Part shown: positions 55,854-64,000 of the stretch, piece by piece | How positions within the stretch are numbered: the stretch's first letter is position 1 | How the letters are laid out: every line of letters starts with the position of its first letter | Assembly: GCF_020905345.1 (NCBI RefSeq) | Contig: NZ_JAJJMO010000001.1 | Span: 4,650,001 to 4,714,000 of the forward strand | Source of the DNA: Flavobacterium pisciphilum | GTDB taxonomy: Bacteria > Bacteroidota > Bacteroidia > Flavobacteriales > Flavobacteriaceae | Length of the DNA: 64,000 nucleotides | Direction: 5' to 3' | Position numbers and translations under genes: made by a program | The notes under the pieces: generated by a model | Told to the model about the DNA's origin: nothing | Database searches by the model: none | What the model saw: the letters and a program-made list of their open reading frames with translations, nothing else

Positions 55854-57221
55854 TTATACTTGTTTGTAATCACTATGCCAAACTGCTTCCTCTGGGCCGT
55901 CTCCTTTGTGTCCGTCTAATTGAATCACGAAACTTTTAGCAGGGAAATATGGTGTAATATGAATATCTAATAAAATTCTATCTTTTTGAGTTTTATCTTG
56001 TTCAATTTTCATTACTGTAAACTTCTCAATAAGGTTAGTTGGACCTTTAATTCCATCTAAAAACTTAATAATTTGGCTTCTTAAATCAGCTTCTGTTCTA
56101 GTAGTCCAGTTTTCGAAAGCTCTTCTGTTTAAGAAATCAAAAAGTACTTTTGTAATGTGGTCAAATACTCTAACTACTGAATATGTTTGTAAACCTAAGT
56201 TGTCTCCGTTAAATAATGTTTTAGCAGAGAAAGCCATGATTTTGCTATATTCATTAACCATTGGTACTAGACCCATTTTTTCAAGTTCAGAAATTTCGCT
56301 TTTTTTCAAATCAAAACGAACACTTTCTACTTCATTAAGACCTCCAAACTTTTTACCTGCAACAACTTGAGACATTAAAGTTTTGTATATTTTTCCAGCT
56401 AATGAAGTTGATGGTGGAACATATAAATTTTCTTCTTCACCTACTTCATCATATTTACTTCTTCCTAGTAAATAGTTACAAGTCATGATGGTATTTGATT
56501 TATGAACATCACCACCTGTATGGTTTGCATTAAAGAAAATATCTATAACATCATCTGGTGTTTCAAGATCTTGAAAGTCAGTTAGTAAAACTGATTTATT
56601 CTCATGTGCTATCTTAGACCATTTATCTAAAACAGCGTTTGAGCCTAAATAACCAGGTACTGAAAGAATAGAATAGTTTTTTCTTAAATCTAATCTATCA
56701 AAATTTTGTTTTAATTCATTAGATACGTAATCAAAAAACAAAGTATTATCTAAATCTTTTAATTGAGATATATCTGCATTTAAGATAGTTACGTTTTTAA
56801 TTTTGTCGCTTTCAGTGTTTTTATAAAATAAAGCTACACTTCTGTATGATGTTTCCAACTCTCTAGAAACATTTAAAGCGTATTTTAGGTTTTTATTTAA
56901 TGTTGAATCTGCAGATGTAGCTTTTGCATTAGCAACTTCAATCATTGATTCAACAGAATTGTTGTCTTTTAGTAAATCTAACCATAAATCAATTTTATTG
57001 GTAAGGTTTGTTCTCTCACTTTCCCATTGTGCATCGTTAAGAAAAATGTTTTTTCTTGCTTTTCTAGTAGGGTTTAAGTTTGATAATCCGTCAATTACGT
57101 TTTCTAGGAAGGCAAAACCTCCGTATTCGTTTAATAAATTTATTTTGCTACTTGGAGATTCTTGTAGCAATTGTTCACTTGATGAACCTTGACTTTTTTG
57201 TTCTTTAGTTTGGGTAGCCAT
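55854..57221 (-). CDS. tssC: T6SS contractile sheath large subunit
   Basis: 455 residues matching the Bacteroidota-type TssC (VipB) family. It carries SILSVPGYLGSNAVLDKWSKIAH near residues 193-215 and the late NRRAFENWTTRTEADLRSQI segment. TssC and TssB form the sheath that contracts to push the Hcp tube through the envelope. It starts three bases after tssB ends, so the two are translated together, and is followed by a terminator. Confidence 0.9.
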   Translation of the reverse strand: MATQTKEQKSQGSSSEQLLQESPSSKINLLNEYGGFAFLENVIDGLSNLNPTRKARKNIFLNDAQWESERTNLTNKIDLWLDLLKDNNSVESMIEVANAKATSADSTLNKNLKYALNVSRELETSYRSVALFYKNTESDKIKNVTILNADISQLKDLDNTLFFDYVSNELKQNFDRLDLRKNYSILSVPGYLGSNAVLDKWSKIAHENKSVLLTDFQDLETPDDVIDIFFNANHTGGDVHKSNTIMTCNYLLGRSKYDEVGEEENLYVPPSTSLAGKIYKTLMSQVVAGKKFGGLNEVESVRFDLKKSEISELEKMGLVPMVNEYSKIMAFSAKTLFNGDNLGLQTYSVVRVFDHITKVLFDFLNRRAFENWTTRTEADLRSQIIKFLDGIKGPTNLIEKFTVMKIEQDKTQKDRILLDIHITPYFPAKSFVIQLDGHKGDGPEEAVWHSDYKQV

Positions 57222-57224
57222 AAT

Positions 57225-57680
57225 TTATTGTTTGTTGTTATTGATTTCTTTTTTTGCATTTTCAAGTAATTCTATGATCGCATCCTTAACAGCTGGATCT
57301 TGAATAGCCTTAATTAGCCCTCTGTTACTTGAGAGTTGTCTTACAATTTTATAAGCTTGCTCCTTTTCTGTATTTAATTTATTTAAAAAAGGGCTATTCT
57401 CTTTAATTGATTTTGCACCGAAATCACCTAGATTTTTAAATGTCATTGATTCATTCAAATCAGAGCCTTCCTCAGTAGTAAATTCGAAATCTACGTTAGG
57501 TTTGAAGTTTTCAAAGACAGCCTCTACAGTTTGTAAATCGTATACTGCTTCGGGTCCCACGGGTTGCTCATTTGTAAGTTTTTGAATCAATAGCGTTCTA
57601 TTTGAAGGAATTTCTAAAATTGATTCGTTGGCATCAATTTTTACTTCATTACCACCAATGCCATAATTGAACATGCTCAT
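57225..57680 (-). CDS. tssB: T6SS contractile sheath small subunit
   Basis: 151 residues with the TssB (VipA) layout of T6SSiii: GPEAVYDLQTVEAVFENFKP in the middle and a helical C-terminus (VRQLSSNRGLIKAIQDPAVKDAIIELLE). It pairs with TssC in the sheath. The stop lies three bases before the tssC start. The gene starts 155 bases from tssE, which runs the other way, so a divergent promoter region controls both arms. Confidence 0.9.
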   Translation of the reverse strand: MSMFNYGIGGNEVKIDANESILEIPSNRTLLIQKLTNEQPVGPEAVYDLQTVEAVFENFKPNVDFEFTTEEGSDLNESMTFKNLGDFGAKSIKENSPFLNKLNTEKEQAYKIVRQLSSNRGLIKAIQDPAVKDAIIELLENAKKEINNNKQ

Positions 57681-57835
57681 AATTTTATAGATTTTTAGTT
57701 AATTTTGTAAAATTAATAAAAAAAAACTTCTAAAATATAGTGATTTGTAAGTATTTTATTTTCATTTTTGTATTTAGTCTGCAAAGCAAATTTTGGAGCA
57801 AATTTTTATCAAAAAAATGTTTATTTTTATTTAAT
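57681..57835. promoter_or_regulatory. Divergent control region of the T6SS locus
   Basis: 155 AT-rich bases between the tssB and tssE starts. Both arms must start here; I see no clean TTG/TANNTTTG pair or palindrome. It includes a run of nine A. Nothing else is supported. Confidence 0.45.
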
Positions 57836-58255
57836 ATGAAATATCTTAAATACCCCGTCAATTTTAAGGCCTTAACCCGCGGTTCACAAGAGAATTTTTG
57901 TAAGATAGAAGAATCGATTGCATATAATATTATGATGATAATTACAACCTCTTTTGGAGAAATTCCAGAGACTCCAAACTACGGAACTATTATCTGGGAT
58001 TTAGAATTTAATCAACATATCAAGAAAAGAGATTGGGAAGATTTGGTCAGAAAATCACTATTTGAGTCCATAACTGAATTCGAAAAAAGATTAATTCTGG
58101 GAGAAGTCACTATTTCTTTAGACGAAATTGATGACAAAGAATTAAGTTCAAGCATCAGAAGAAAAGCAATTGTAGTTGTGACAGGTTCCATCATCGAAAG
58201 TTCAATCCCATTTAATTTTCATACAAAATTGAATATAAGCCCAATTTCTCAATAA
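57836..58255 (+). CDS. tssE: T6SS baseplate protein TssE (gp25-like)
   Basis: The frame is open from 57740, but the ATG at 57836 begins the conserved part (MKYLKYPVNFKALTRGS), giving 139 residues. The GPW/gp25 family features GEIPETPNYGTIIWDLEF and the central region that follows are present. TssE is part of the baseplate wedge that docks the sheath. It is eight bases before tssF, in one transcript with it. Confidence 0.87.
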   Translation: MKYLKYPVNFKALTRGSQENFCKIEESIAYNIMMIITTSFGEIPETPNYGTIIWDLEFNQHIKKRDWEDLVRKSLFESITEFEKRLILGEVTISLDEIDDKELSSSIRRKAIVVVTGSIIESSIPFNFHTKLNISPISQ

Positions 58256-58263
58256 TATTAAAT

Positions 58264-60024
58264 ATGAAAGACGTCAAGTTTATTGAAATTAAAAATAGAA
58301 TACAGAAAAGATGTTTAGAAATCTGGGGGATAGAAGACATTCATATGGCAGATCCTTTGGTGTTGATGATGCTAGAAGTTTTTGTATACGAAATTTATTA
58401 TTTGTATCAGGAAGGAGTAGAGTCTGATAACAAAATTATAGAGCGGATAGCTCAAGAAATTGTACCAAGTCAATGGAATCTACCAATGCCAGCACATACT
58501 TTGGCCAGCACAATTGCGACTAAAGGTATTGTTATACTAAATAGTGATACTGAGTTTGTAGTGAAATCAAGTTCAGTCACTAATACAGATTTTGATATTC
58601 ATTTTACTCCATTTACAAATGAAAATATTATTGAAGGAGAGATTTGCTTTCAAATGTATAATTCATTTTTGATCGATTCTTTAAAAAATGTAACGCATTT
58701 ACCTTCAAAACATAAGATAGCAGATCATCGAATATGGGTAGGATTAGATGCTTCTAAAGAGAATCTGGAAAAGTTAAACTCCTTGAAGTTTACATTTATA
58801 ACAGAGAACTCAAAATTGGATGCCTTTTTAAAATATATTACCATAAAAGATTCCAAAGGAAATATTTTAGAAGTTGAAAATGAGGATTTTGAAGAGGTTC
58901 AAGACAATAAACATTATACAGAAACGATAAAGTCATTCTATAAAAATTTTATCTATAAATTAAAATTAGACACCGAAAATCTGGTGTATGAATCTATTTT
59001 AGACAAATTTTCAATTGATAAAGAAGGGCTAAAAACTAGCAAAAAAACGTCAGAATTGATTTGGTTAGAATTTGTATTCCCTGAAATTTTTTCTAAAGAA
59101 GAGTTGGATAAAATTCAAATAAAAATCAACACTTTCCCAATTGTCAACAGAAAACTAAATCATAGGGTTCACAATGCTCAAATTGAAGGACGTCTTTTTC
59201 CAATGAAAGCGGAAAGGAATACTCACTTTTTAGATGTCATGAAAGTTTTTAATGAAAAAAACATTGAATTCATCAACGGTATAAAACAACCACATATTCT
59301 TGCCTCAAACACCTTTACTCTTTTTTATGGTGGATTAGAAAACTACGATTCTCGAAATGCTAAATTTTTTCTTAGAAAATTAGTACGAGCCTTAAGAGAA
59401 GATATTAGTGCTTTTTCCAATATTAATGCAGATTACATCGATGCTACGATGACTAAAATTAATGAGGAAATTAATATAATCGAAAATAAAATAAGTAGCA
59501 GTTATAGTCAAGTAAATGACGAAGAAGAAGTGTATGCTTTAATTCATGAAACAGATAAATCTAAGATTATTTATTGTTCGTATTGGACTTCAAATGGACA
59601 AGTAGCAAATAATTTAAAGAGAGGAACCATTTTAAAGCAAACCGTTTTATCAGAGTTAGCTCAGGATTCTACTGTTTTTGAAACGGCTTCATTTGGAGGT
59701 ATTTATAGAAATAACAAAGTCGAAAAATTAATCAATCTTCGATATGGCTTTTTGACCAAAGAACGATTGGTAACCAAGCAGGATATAAAGTCAGCAGTAC
59801 ATTATCATTTAAGAAATATCACCAAAGATGTGTTAATAACAGATGGCGTGGGGATTAGTGATGAAAGAAAAAAAGGGGTATTTAGAACGATTGATATAGA
59901 AGTTATTTTGCAAGATAAATATGCTGTACAGACAGAAAATAAGCAAAAAATAGGATTGTTTTTAAAAGAAACCTTAGAAAAACAATCCGTTATGAATATT
60001 CCATTCCAAATAACAATTAACTAA
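58264..60024 (+). CDS. tssF: T6SS baseplate protein TssF
   Basis: 586 residues, the right length for TssF of the Bacteroidota type. It starts near KDVKFIEIKNRIQKRC and shows YLYQEGVESDNKIIERIAQEIVPSQWNLPMPA near residue 40-75. TssF joins TssG and TssE to make the baseplate wedge. No tssG lies inside the window. It is four bases before tssH, so the three genes form one unit. Confidence 0.85.
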   Translation: MKDVKFIEIKNRIQKRCLEIWGIEDIHMADPLVLMMLEVFVYEIYYLYQEGVESDNKIIERIAQEIVPSQWNLPMPAHTLASTIATKGIVILNSDTEFVVKSSSVTNTDFDIHFTPFTNENIIEGEICFQMYNSFLIDSLKNVTHLPSKHKIADHRIWVGLDASKENLEKLNSLKFTFITENSKLDAFLKYITIKDSKGNILEVENEDFEEVQDNKHYTETIKSFYKNFIYKLKLDTENLVYESILDKFSIDKEGLKTSKKTSELIWLEFVFPEIFSKEELDKIQIKINTFPIVNRKLNHRVHNAQIEGRLFPMKAERNTHFLDVMKVFNEKNIEFINGIKQPHILASNTFTLFYGGLENYDSRNAKFFLRKLVRALREDISAFSNINADYIDATMTKINEEINIIENKISSSYSQVNDEEEVYALIHETDKSKIIYCSYWTSNGQVANNLKRGTILKQTVLSELAQDSTVFETASFGGIYRNNKVEKLINLRYGFLTKERLVTKQDIKSAVHYHLRNITKDVLITDGVGISDERKKGVFRTIDIEVILQDKYAVQTENKQKIGLFLKETLEKQSVMNIPFQITIN

Positions 60025-60028
60025 ACTT

Positions 60029-62461
60029 ATGAACGAATTAGATTATAGTCCAAGCTTATTATCTGCAATTAAATCTGCTAAATCATTAGCTATCCAAGAC
60101 GGGCATAGTACCTATGGAGTTGCTCATTTGGCTTACGCATTATTATTTGAGCCAACGGGATTGGCAGAGGTATTAAGAACATTATCAAAAGATATAGAAT
60201 ATATAAAAGAATGGTTTGATGTGAGAAAAGAAGTATATACTTCTGCTCAAAATAATGGTAATATTATTGCAGCTGACCATGAAATTGAGCATGTTTTTTC
60301 AGAATCAAATTTTAATAAAATTAGATTAGGAGCAGATTATATTGATGCATTTTGTGTTTTTATAGCGATTATAAAACCTGGATTGGTTTATAGTGACAAA
60401 CAAATTGATGGATTAAATTTAAGTGACAAAGAACTTTTGAAACATTTTGGATTACGAAATACTCAAAAAAGTTTTAGTCTGGCAGAAGATGGAGAGGAGC
60501 AGGAAACTATTGATGTGAGCTATTGTGATGCATTATACAAAAAGAACATCATTGAAGAGGGGAGTAGCATTATTGGCAGAAATAAGGAAGTAAGATTGAT
60601 ACTTGAAAATATCGAACGATATGAGAATCAGGGTATTTTATTGATAGGTGAGTCAGGTATTGGTAAAACAAGTATCATAAAAAATCTTATTTATCATTTG
60701 CATGAAACTGATCCCAACTTTTTTGAAGAAACACTTGTATTGTCTTTAAATTCATCCAAACTAGTAGCCAATTGTGCTAGTGAAAATGAAATTTCAAAAA
60801 AACTAATTGAAATTTTTGAAAAATTAGCCAAAAACGGGAAAAGCATACTATTTATTGATGATATACAAGTATTGCTAAATTCTTCAAGTTCAAAATCAAA
60901 TGCAGTAATTAATATCATTAATACACAATTGACAGAAGGTAGTATTAATATTATTGCCACTATTGATTCTGATTCTTATAGAAAATCAATTGAAGGTACT
61001 ACCATCAATGGAAAATTTGAAAATATTTTTATAGAAGAATTAGATTATGCTTTGTTACTAGAGTGTTTGGATATTTATAAAAATAAACTAGAAAAACATT
61101 ATAAAATAGAGATTGAAAACGAAGTATTGCAAGAAGCAATTCATTTATCTAAACGATTTTATAAAGAAAAAAAATTGCCTTATGGTGCTATTGATTTATT
61201 AGACAGGACGGCTTCTTCAGTAATTGTTTCTAATGCAAATTCATTAGTTGAAATTATAAGAATAAAAGAGCAAATAACAGAATGTGATCCTGAAGATGAG
61301 TCAAAAATAAGTTTGCTAAAAAAGGAAATTTACAATCGAATTAGCTGTATTGTAACTAGTAAAATTGAAGTTGTCGAAAATTCAAAAAACACTAAAAACG
61401 AAGTGGTTACTTATGAAGATATCGAGAAGTTATCAATTAATATTGAGGCTATTGCAAAAGAAAAGATTGTTAAAGTTACAAAAGCGGAGATTTTAGCTGT
61501 TGTTTCTAATGCAACAGGAATTCCTTTAGGAAAAATAAGCGCTGGAGAAAAAGAAAAGCTTTTAACAATTGAAGATAAATTACAAGAGAGGGTAAAAGGA
61601 CAATCACATGCCATAAAAACACTTTCGGAGGCTATTATTGAATCTCGAAGTGGTTTGAGTAATCCTAAACAACCAATTGGATCCTTTTTCTTTTTAGGAC
61701 CAACAGGAACTGGAAAAACAGAATTAACAAAATCATTAGCTGAGTTATTGTTTGATGATGAAAATGCTATGATCCGATTTGATATGTCGGAATTTAAAGA
61801 AGAGCATTCGGCAGCCTTATTATATGGAGCTCCTCCAGGTTATGTGGGTTATGAAGAAGGAGGAATGCTAGTTAATAAAATTAGACAAAAACCGTATTCA
61901 GTTGTACTTTTTGATGAAATTGAAAAGGCGCACTCCTCTGTTTATGATGTTTTTTTACAGATTATGGATGAAGGTAAGGTGCATGATAAATTAGGAAGAG
62001 AAGGTGATTTTTCTAATGCGATTATCATTTTTACATCAAACATAGGTAGCCAATGGATTCAGGAGCAAATAGAAAGTGGGCATTTGCCAACTTCTAATCA
62101 ATTGATAGATATTATGAGCACTCATTTCAGACCCGAGTTTTTAGGACGTTTGACAGAAGTTGTTCCGTTTGCTCCGATAAATATCGAAATTGCTAAAGCT
62201 ATTTTTAAATTACATCTAAGTCGCTTACAAGTGCAATTAATAAGCATCAAGAATATTTCATTTGATTTGTCAGAAAGTGCTTTAGAGTATTTAACAAACA
62301 AAGGATTCTCTAAAAAGTATGGAGCCAGACCTATCGCTGGAACAGTAAGAACGTATTTGAAAAAAACAATCTCAAAATTAATTATATCAGAAGCTATTCT
62401 TGAGAATGAAACTATTGTTTTGGATATAAAAGAGGATGAGTTTATTTGGGAAAAGAAATAA
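60029..62461 (+). CDS. tssH: T6SS ATPase TssH (ClpV)
   Basis: 810 residues with the ClpB/ClpV layout. N-terminal Clp-N-like repeats (residues 1-140, SLLSAIKSAKSLAIQDGHSTYG) come first. The first AAA+ module has Walker A GESGIGKTS near residue 206. A short middle region follows, then a second module with FLGPTGTGKTE near residue 556 and Walker B VLFDEIEKAH, and a Clp C-terminal end. ClpV recycles contracted sheath. The first module's Walker B reads ILFIDDI, a normal variant. It is directly behind tssF in the plus-strand arm. Confidence 0.92.
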   Translation: MNELDYSPSLLSAIKSAKSLAIQDGHSTYGVAHLAYALLFEPTGLAEVLRTLSKDIEYIKEWFDVRKEVYTSAQNNGNIIAADHEIEHVFSESNFNKIRLGADYIDAFCVFIAIIKPGLVYSDKQIDGLNLSDKELLKHFGLRNTQKSFSLAEDGEEQETIDVSYCDALYKKNIIEEGSSIIGRNKEVRLILENIERYENQGILLIGESGIGKTSIIKNLIYHLHETDPNFFEETLVLSLNSSKLVANCASENEISKKLIEIFEKLAKNGKSILFIDDIQVLLNSSSSKSNAVINIINTQLTEGSINIIATIDSDSYRKSIEGTTINGKFENIFIEELDYALLLECLDIYKNKLEKHYKIEIENEVLQEAIHLSKRFYKEKKLPYGAIDLLDRTASSVIVSNANSLVEIIRIKEQITECDPEDESKISLLKKEIYNRISCIVTSKIEVVENSKNTKNEVVTYEDIEKLSINIEAIAKEKIVKVTKAEILAVVSNATGIPLGKISAGEKEKLLTIEDKLQERVKGQSHAIKTLSEAIIESRSGLSNPKQPIGSFFFLGPTGTGKTELTKSLAELLFDDENAMIRFDMSEFKEEHSAALLYGAPPGYVGYEEGGMLVNKIRQKPYSVVLFDEIEKAHSSVYDVFLQIMDEGKVHDKLGREGDFSNAIIIFTSNIGSQWIQEQIESGHLPTSNQLIDIMSTHFRPEFLGRLTEVVPFAPINIEIAKAIFKLHLSRLQVQLISIKNISFDLSESALEYLTNKGFSKKYGARPIAGTVRTYLKKTISKLIISEAILENETIVLDIKEDEFIWEKK

Positions 62462-62589
62462 GTTATAATGTTATTGAAGAATTATTACAAGGAATTTTTT
62501 GTTTGACAATATTTAAAGTTGATGAAATAGAGTTAGCGATATTGGAAATAGGAAAATCAATCATTTTGTAAAGGATTAAGATAAAAACC

Positions 62590-64000
62590 ATGAGATCAGC
62601 CAAATTATTCATTTTAGGAGAAGAACGAGAATTACTCTGGGTAGATACGAATTATTATCGTCATACGAGTGTTAATGGATCGCCTACAAGTGATGTAGAG
62701 GGAGGAGTGCTTACTTTGGGTTTTGTAACACAAGAAAATGATGCGACTTTTTTGCATAATATGACAAAAGAGGTAAAAAAAGAGACTGAGAGAATGGAGG
62801 CGGGAGAAATTCATTTTTATAGCAAAGGGGATGAGGATTTCCCTGTTCGAAAATACAAGTTTAGAGATGCTTATTTAACTTATTTTTCGGAAACATTTTA
62901 TGCTTTTAGCTCAGAAAATATGCAAACAATTTTGACTATTTCACCTGCCATTCAGGATTATGGTTCCAACTTGGTAAAGCATTGGCAAGTCTCTCAGATT
63001 TCCCCAAGTGAGCAAGCACCTTACCAGCCAATTAAAGAAAAAGAGAAGAAAAAACAATTGGTTTTGACCTTCTATGCAGATAAGAAAGAAGTTCTAAATG
63101 GTGTTTTTGGTTTTGATAAGTTTGATAAAGACTTTAAAAAGATATGCATAAGCGATATTATAAAACTTGAAAACGAGTATAACCCCTTTATGATAGATAA
63201 CGAAAAATACTTTCCTGTTTGGGTAAGTATACGAAAAGGGCAAACTATAACACTAAAATTAGACACTTTAAAAAAAGAAAATTACAAAGAATTTAAAGAA
63301 ATAACATTTCAAAAAACAAGTGATTTTACTTTTGAACCAGTTAACTTAAAAGATGCGAAAGAAGTTAAAATAACTTGTAATAATAGCAATCCTGAAACAT
63401 TGCAATTAAAAATTGACGGTGATGGAGAAACGGTAGGTGCCATAAACTTTTTTTATCCAGAATCTAAAACCCTTGCCTTAGATTGGAGATTTGTAGAAGT
63501 TATGGGGAATGGTATGGATAAAAAGAAATTAAGTAAAATAATAACTGTTGAAAAATTAAATAAGTTTTTCAAAAAATCATTCAATCCGTTATTAATCGAT
63601 ATAAAAATAGAAAATAGTGAAACTAATATTGCAGATTTGACTCTTTTGAAAGATGAAATGGAGAAAACTACAGAAGTTATAGTATTTAATCAAGTTGAAA
63701 AGTATTATTATATAAACGATCTCCGAAAATCAACTTTTGTAGCTTATACACAAAGAGAAAATAAATCTTCAGAAACGGCACTTACGATGTATTTTATAAA
63801 CATGCGTTGTATAAAACCTTCTGAAGTAACTAAATCATTAAGTGGAGAAGCATTTAGTTTAATTGGTGGGTTCTCTCCTACAGGTACAGGTACTGCTTAT
63901 GGTGTATTAGATTCAGGTGATACCATCAAAGAGGAAAATATAATTCATGAATTACTACATGCCGTTGGTTTGCACCATACATTTGAAAAGGAATCCAAAC
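62590..64000 (+). CDS. TssD/Hcp-metzincin fusion: candidate T6SS protease effector (3' end outside window)
   Basis: The frame is open from ATG 62590 to the end of the window, 470 visible residues. Residues 1-~130 match the Bacteroidota TssD (Hcp) tube protein: NGSPTSDVEGGVLTLGF, GEIHFYSKGD and the C-terminal FRDAYLTYFSETFYAFSSEN then LTISP. A linker rich in Glu/Lys (about 150-158) joins a beta-rich region. The end carries HELLHAVGLHH at residues 453-463, the zinc motif HExxHxxGxxH of metzincin peptidases. This is the layout of an evolved tube protein carrying a toxic or processing protease as cargo. It follows tssH by 128 bases. Confidence 0.82.
   Translation, partial: MRSAKLFILGEERELLWVDTNYYRHTSVNGSPTSDVEGGVLTLGFVTQENDATFLHNMTKEVKKETERMEAGEIHFYSKGDEDFPVRKYKFRDAYLTYFSETFYAFSSENMQTILTISPAIQDYGSNLVKHWQVSQISPSEQAPYQPIKEKEKKKQLVLTFYADKKEVLNGVFGFDKFDKDFKKICISDIIKLENEYNPFMIDNEKYFPVWVSIRKGQTITLKLDTLKKENYKEFKEITFQKTSDFTFEPVNLKDAKEVKITCNNSNPETLQLKIDGDGETVGAINFFYPESKTLALDWRFVEVMGNGMDKKKLSKIITVEKLNKFFKKSFNPLLIDIKIENSETNIADLTLLKDEMEKTTEVIVFNQVEKYYYINDLRKSTFVAYTQRENKSSETALTMYFINMRCIKPSEVTKSLSGEAFSLIGGFSPTGTGTAYGVLDSGDTIKEENIIHELLHAVGLHHTFEKESK

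Noticed and set aside
55198..62461. Prophage tail or extracellular contractile injection system
   Set aside because: TssB/TssC, TssF and a ClpV-type ATPase point to T6SSiii; no phage capsid, terminase, integrase or tail-fibre gene is visible.

Overview
The window is AT-rich, densely coded and reads as a member of the Flavobacteriaceae, most likely a Flavobacterium. The grounds are a TonB-dependent receptor with a carboxypeptidase-regulatory N-terminus, a BatA-type protein, a TANNTTTG-type promoter, many family-typical small lipoproteins, and a Bacteroidota-type (T6SSiii) type VI secretion locus at the right edge. No rRNA, tRNA, CRISPR array or insertion sequence was recognised.

Layout. 0-7 kb: surface polysaccharide and envelope genes (truncated YfhO-like protein, glycosyltransferase, flippase, MscS channel). 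7-20 kb: housekeeping and mixed genes (uvrA, a GH16 glucanase, an ECF sigma factor followed by a tiny conserved-looking ORF, an endonuclease III lacking its iron-sulphur cysteines, bcp, an MBL hydrolase, an isochorismatase-type hydrolase, a secreted esterase). 20-25 kb: a minus-strand run starting with a BatA protein and a dihydroorotase-like protein that has lost several metal ligands, ending at a terminator near 19.83 kb. 25-28 kb: a lactonase and a DEAD-box helicase with a DEFD motif. 28.2-33.7 kb: an accessory segment of unknown proteins, decayed coding scraps, a membrane-anchored AraC regulator and a beta-lactamase-fold serine hydrolase. This segment lies between the intact TIGR02757 gene and a second, diverged copy of that gene's 3' end, in the same orientation, which is the layout a past integration at the gene's 3' end would leave.

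33.7-55 kb: conserved chromosome with a LolD-like ATPase, small membrane proteins and lipoproteins, serA-serC-acyl-CoA reductase, a divergent ferredoxin, a TonB-dependent receptor, ychF, a YihY protein, an FMN reductase, pncB and the topoisomerase IV pair. At 36.7-37.2 kb lies an intergenic array with an exact 145-bp period. Short CTTAG-rich sequences recur in several intergenic gaps.

55-64 kb: a T6SSiii locus with divergent arms. tssB-tssC and a small candidate effector with a possible Cys/His site are on the minus strand. tssE-tssF-tssH (ClpV) are on the plus strand, followed by a large protein cut by the window end. That protein begins with a TssD/Hcp-like tube domain and carries a metzincin-type zinc motif near residue 453. 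It looks like a tube protein fused to a protease effector and is the most interesting item here.
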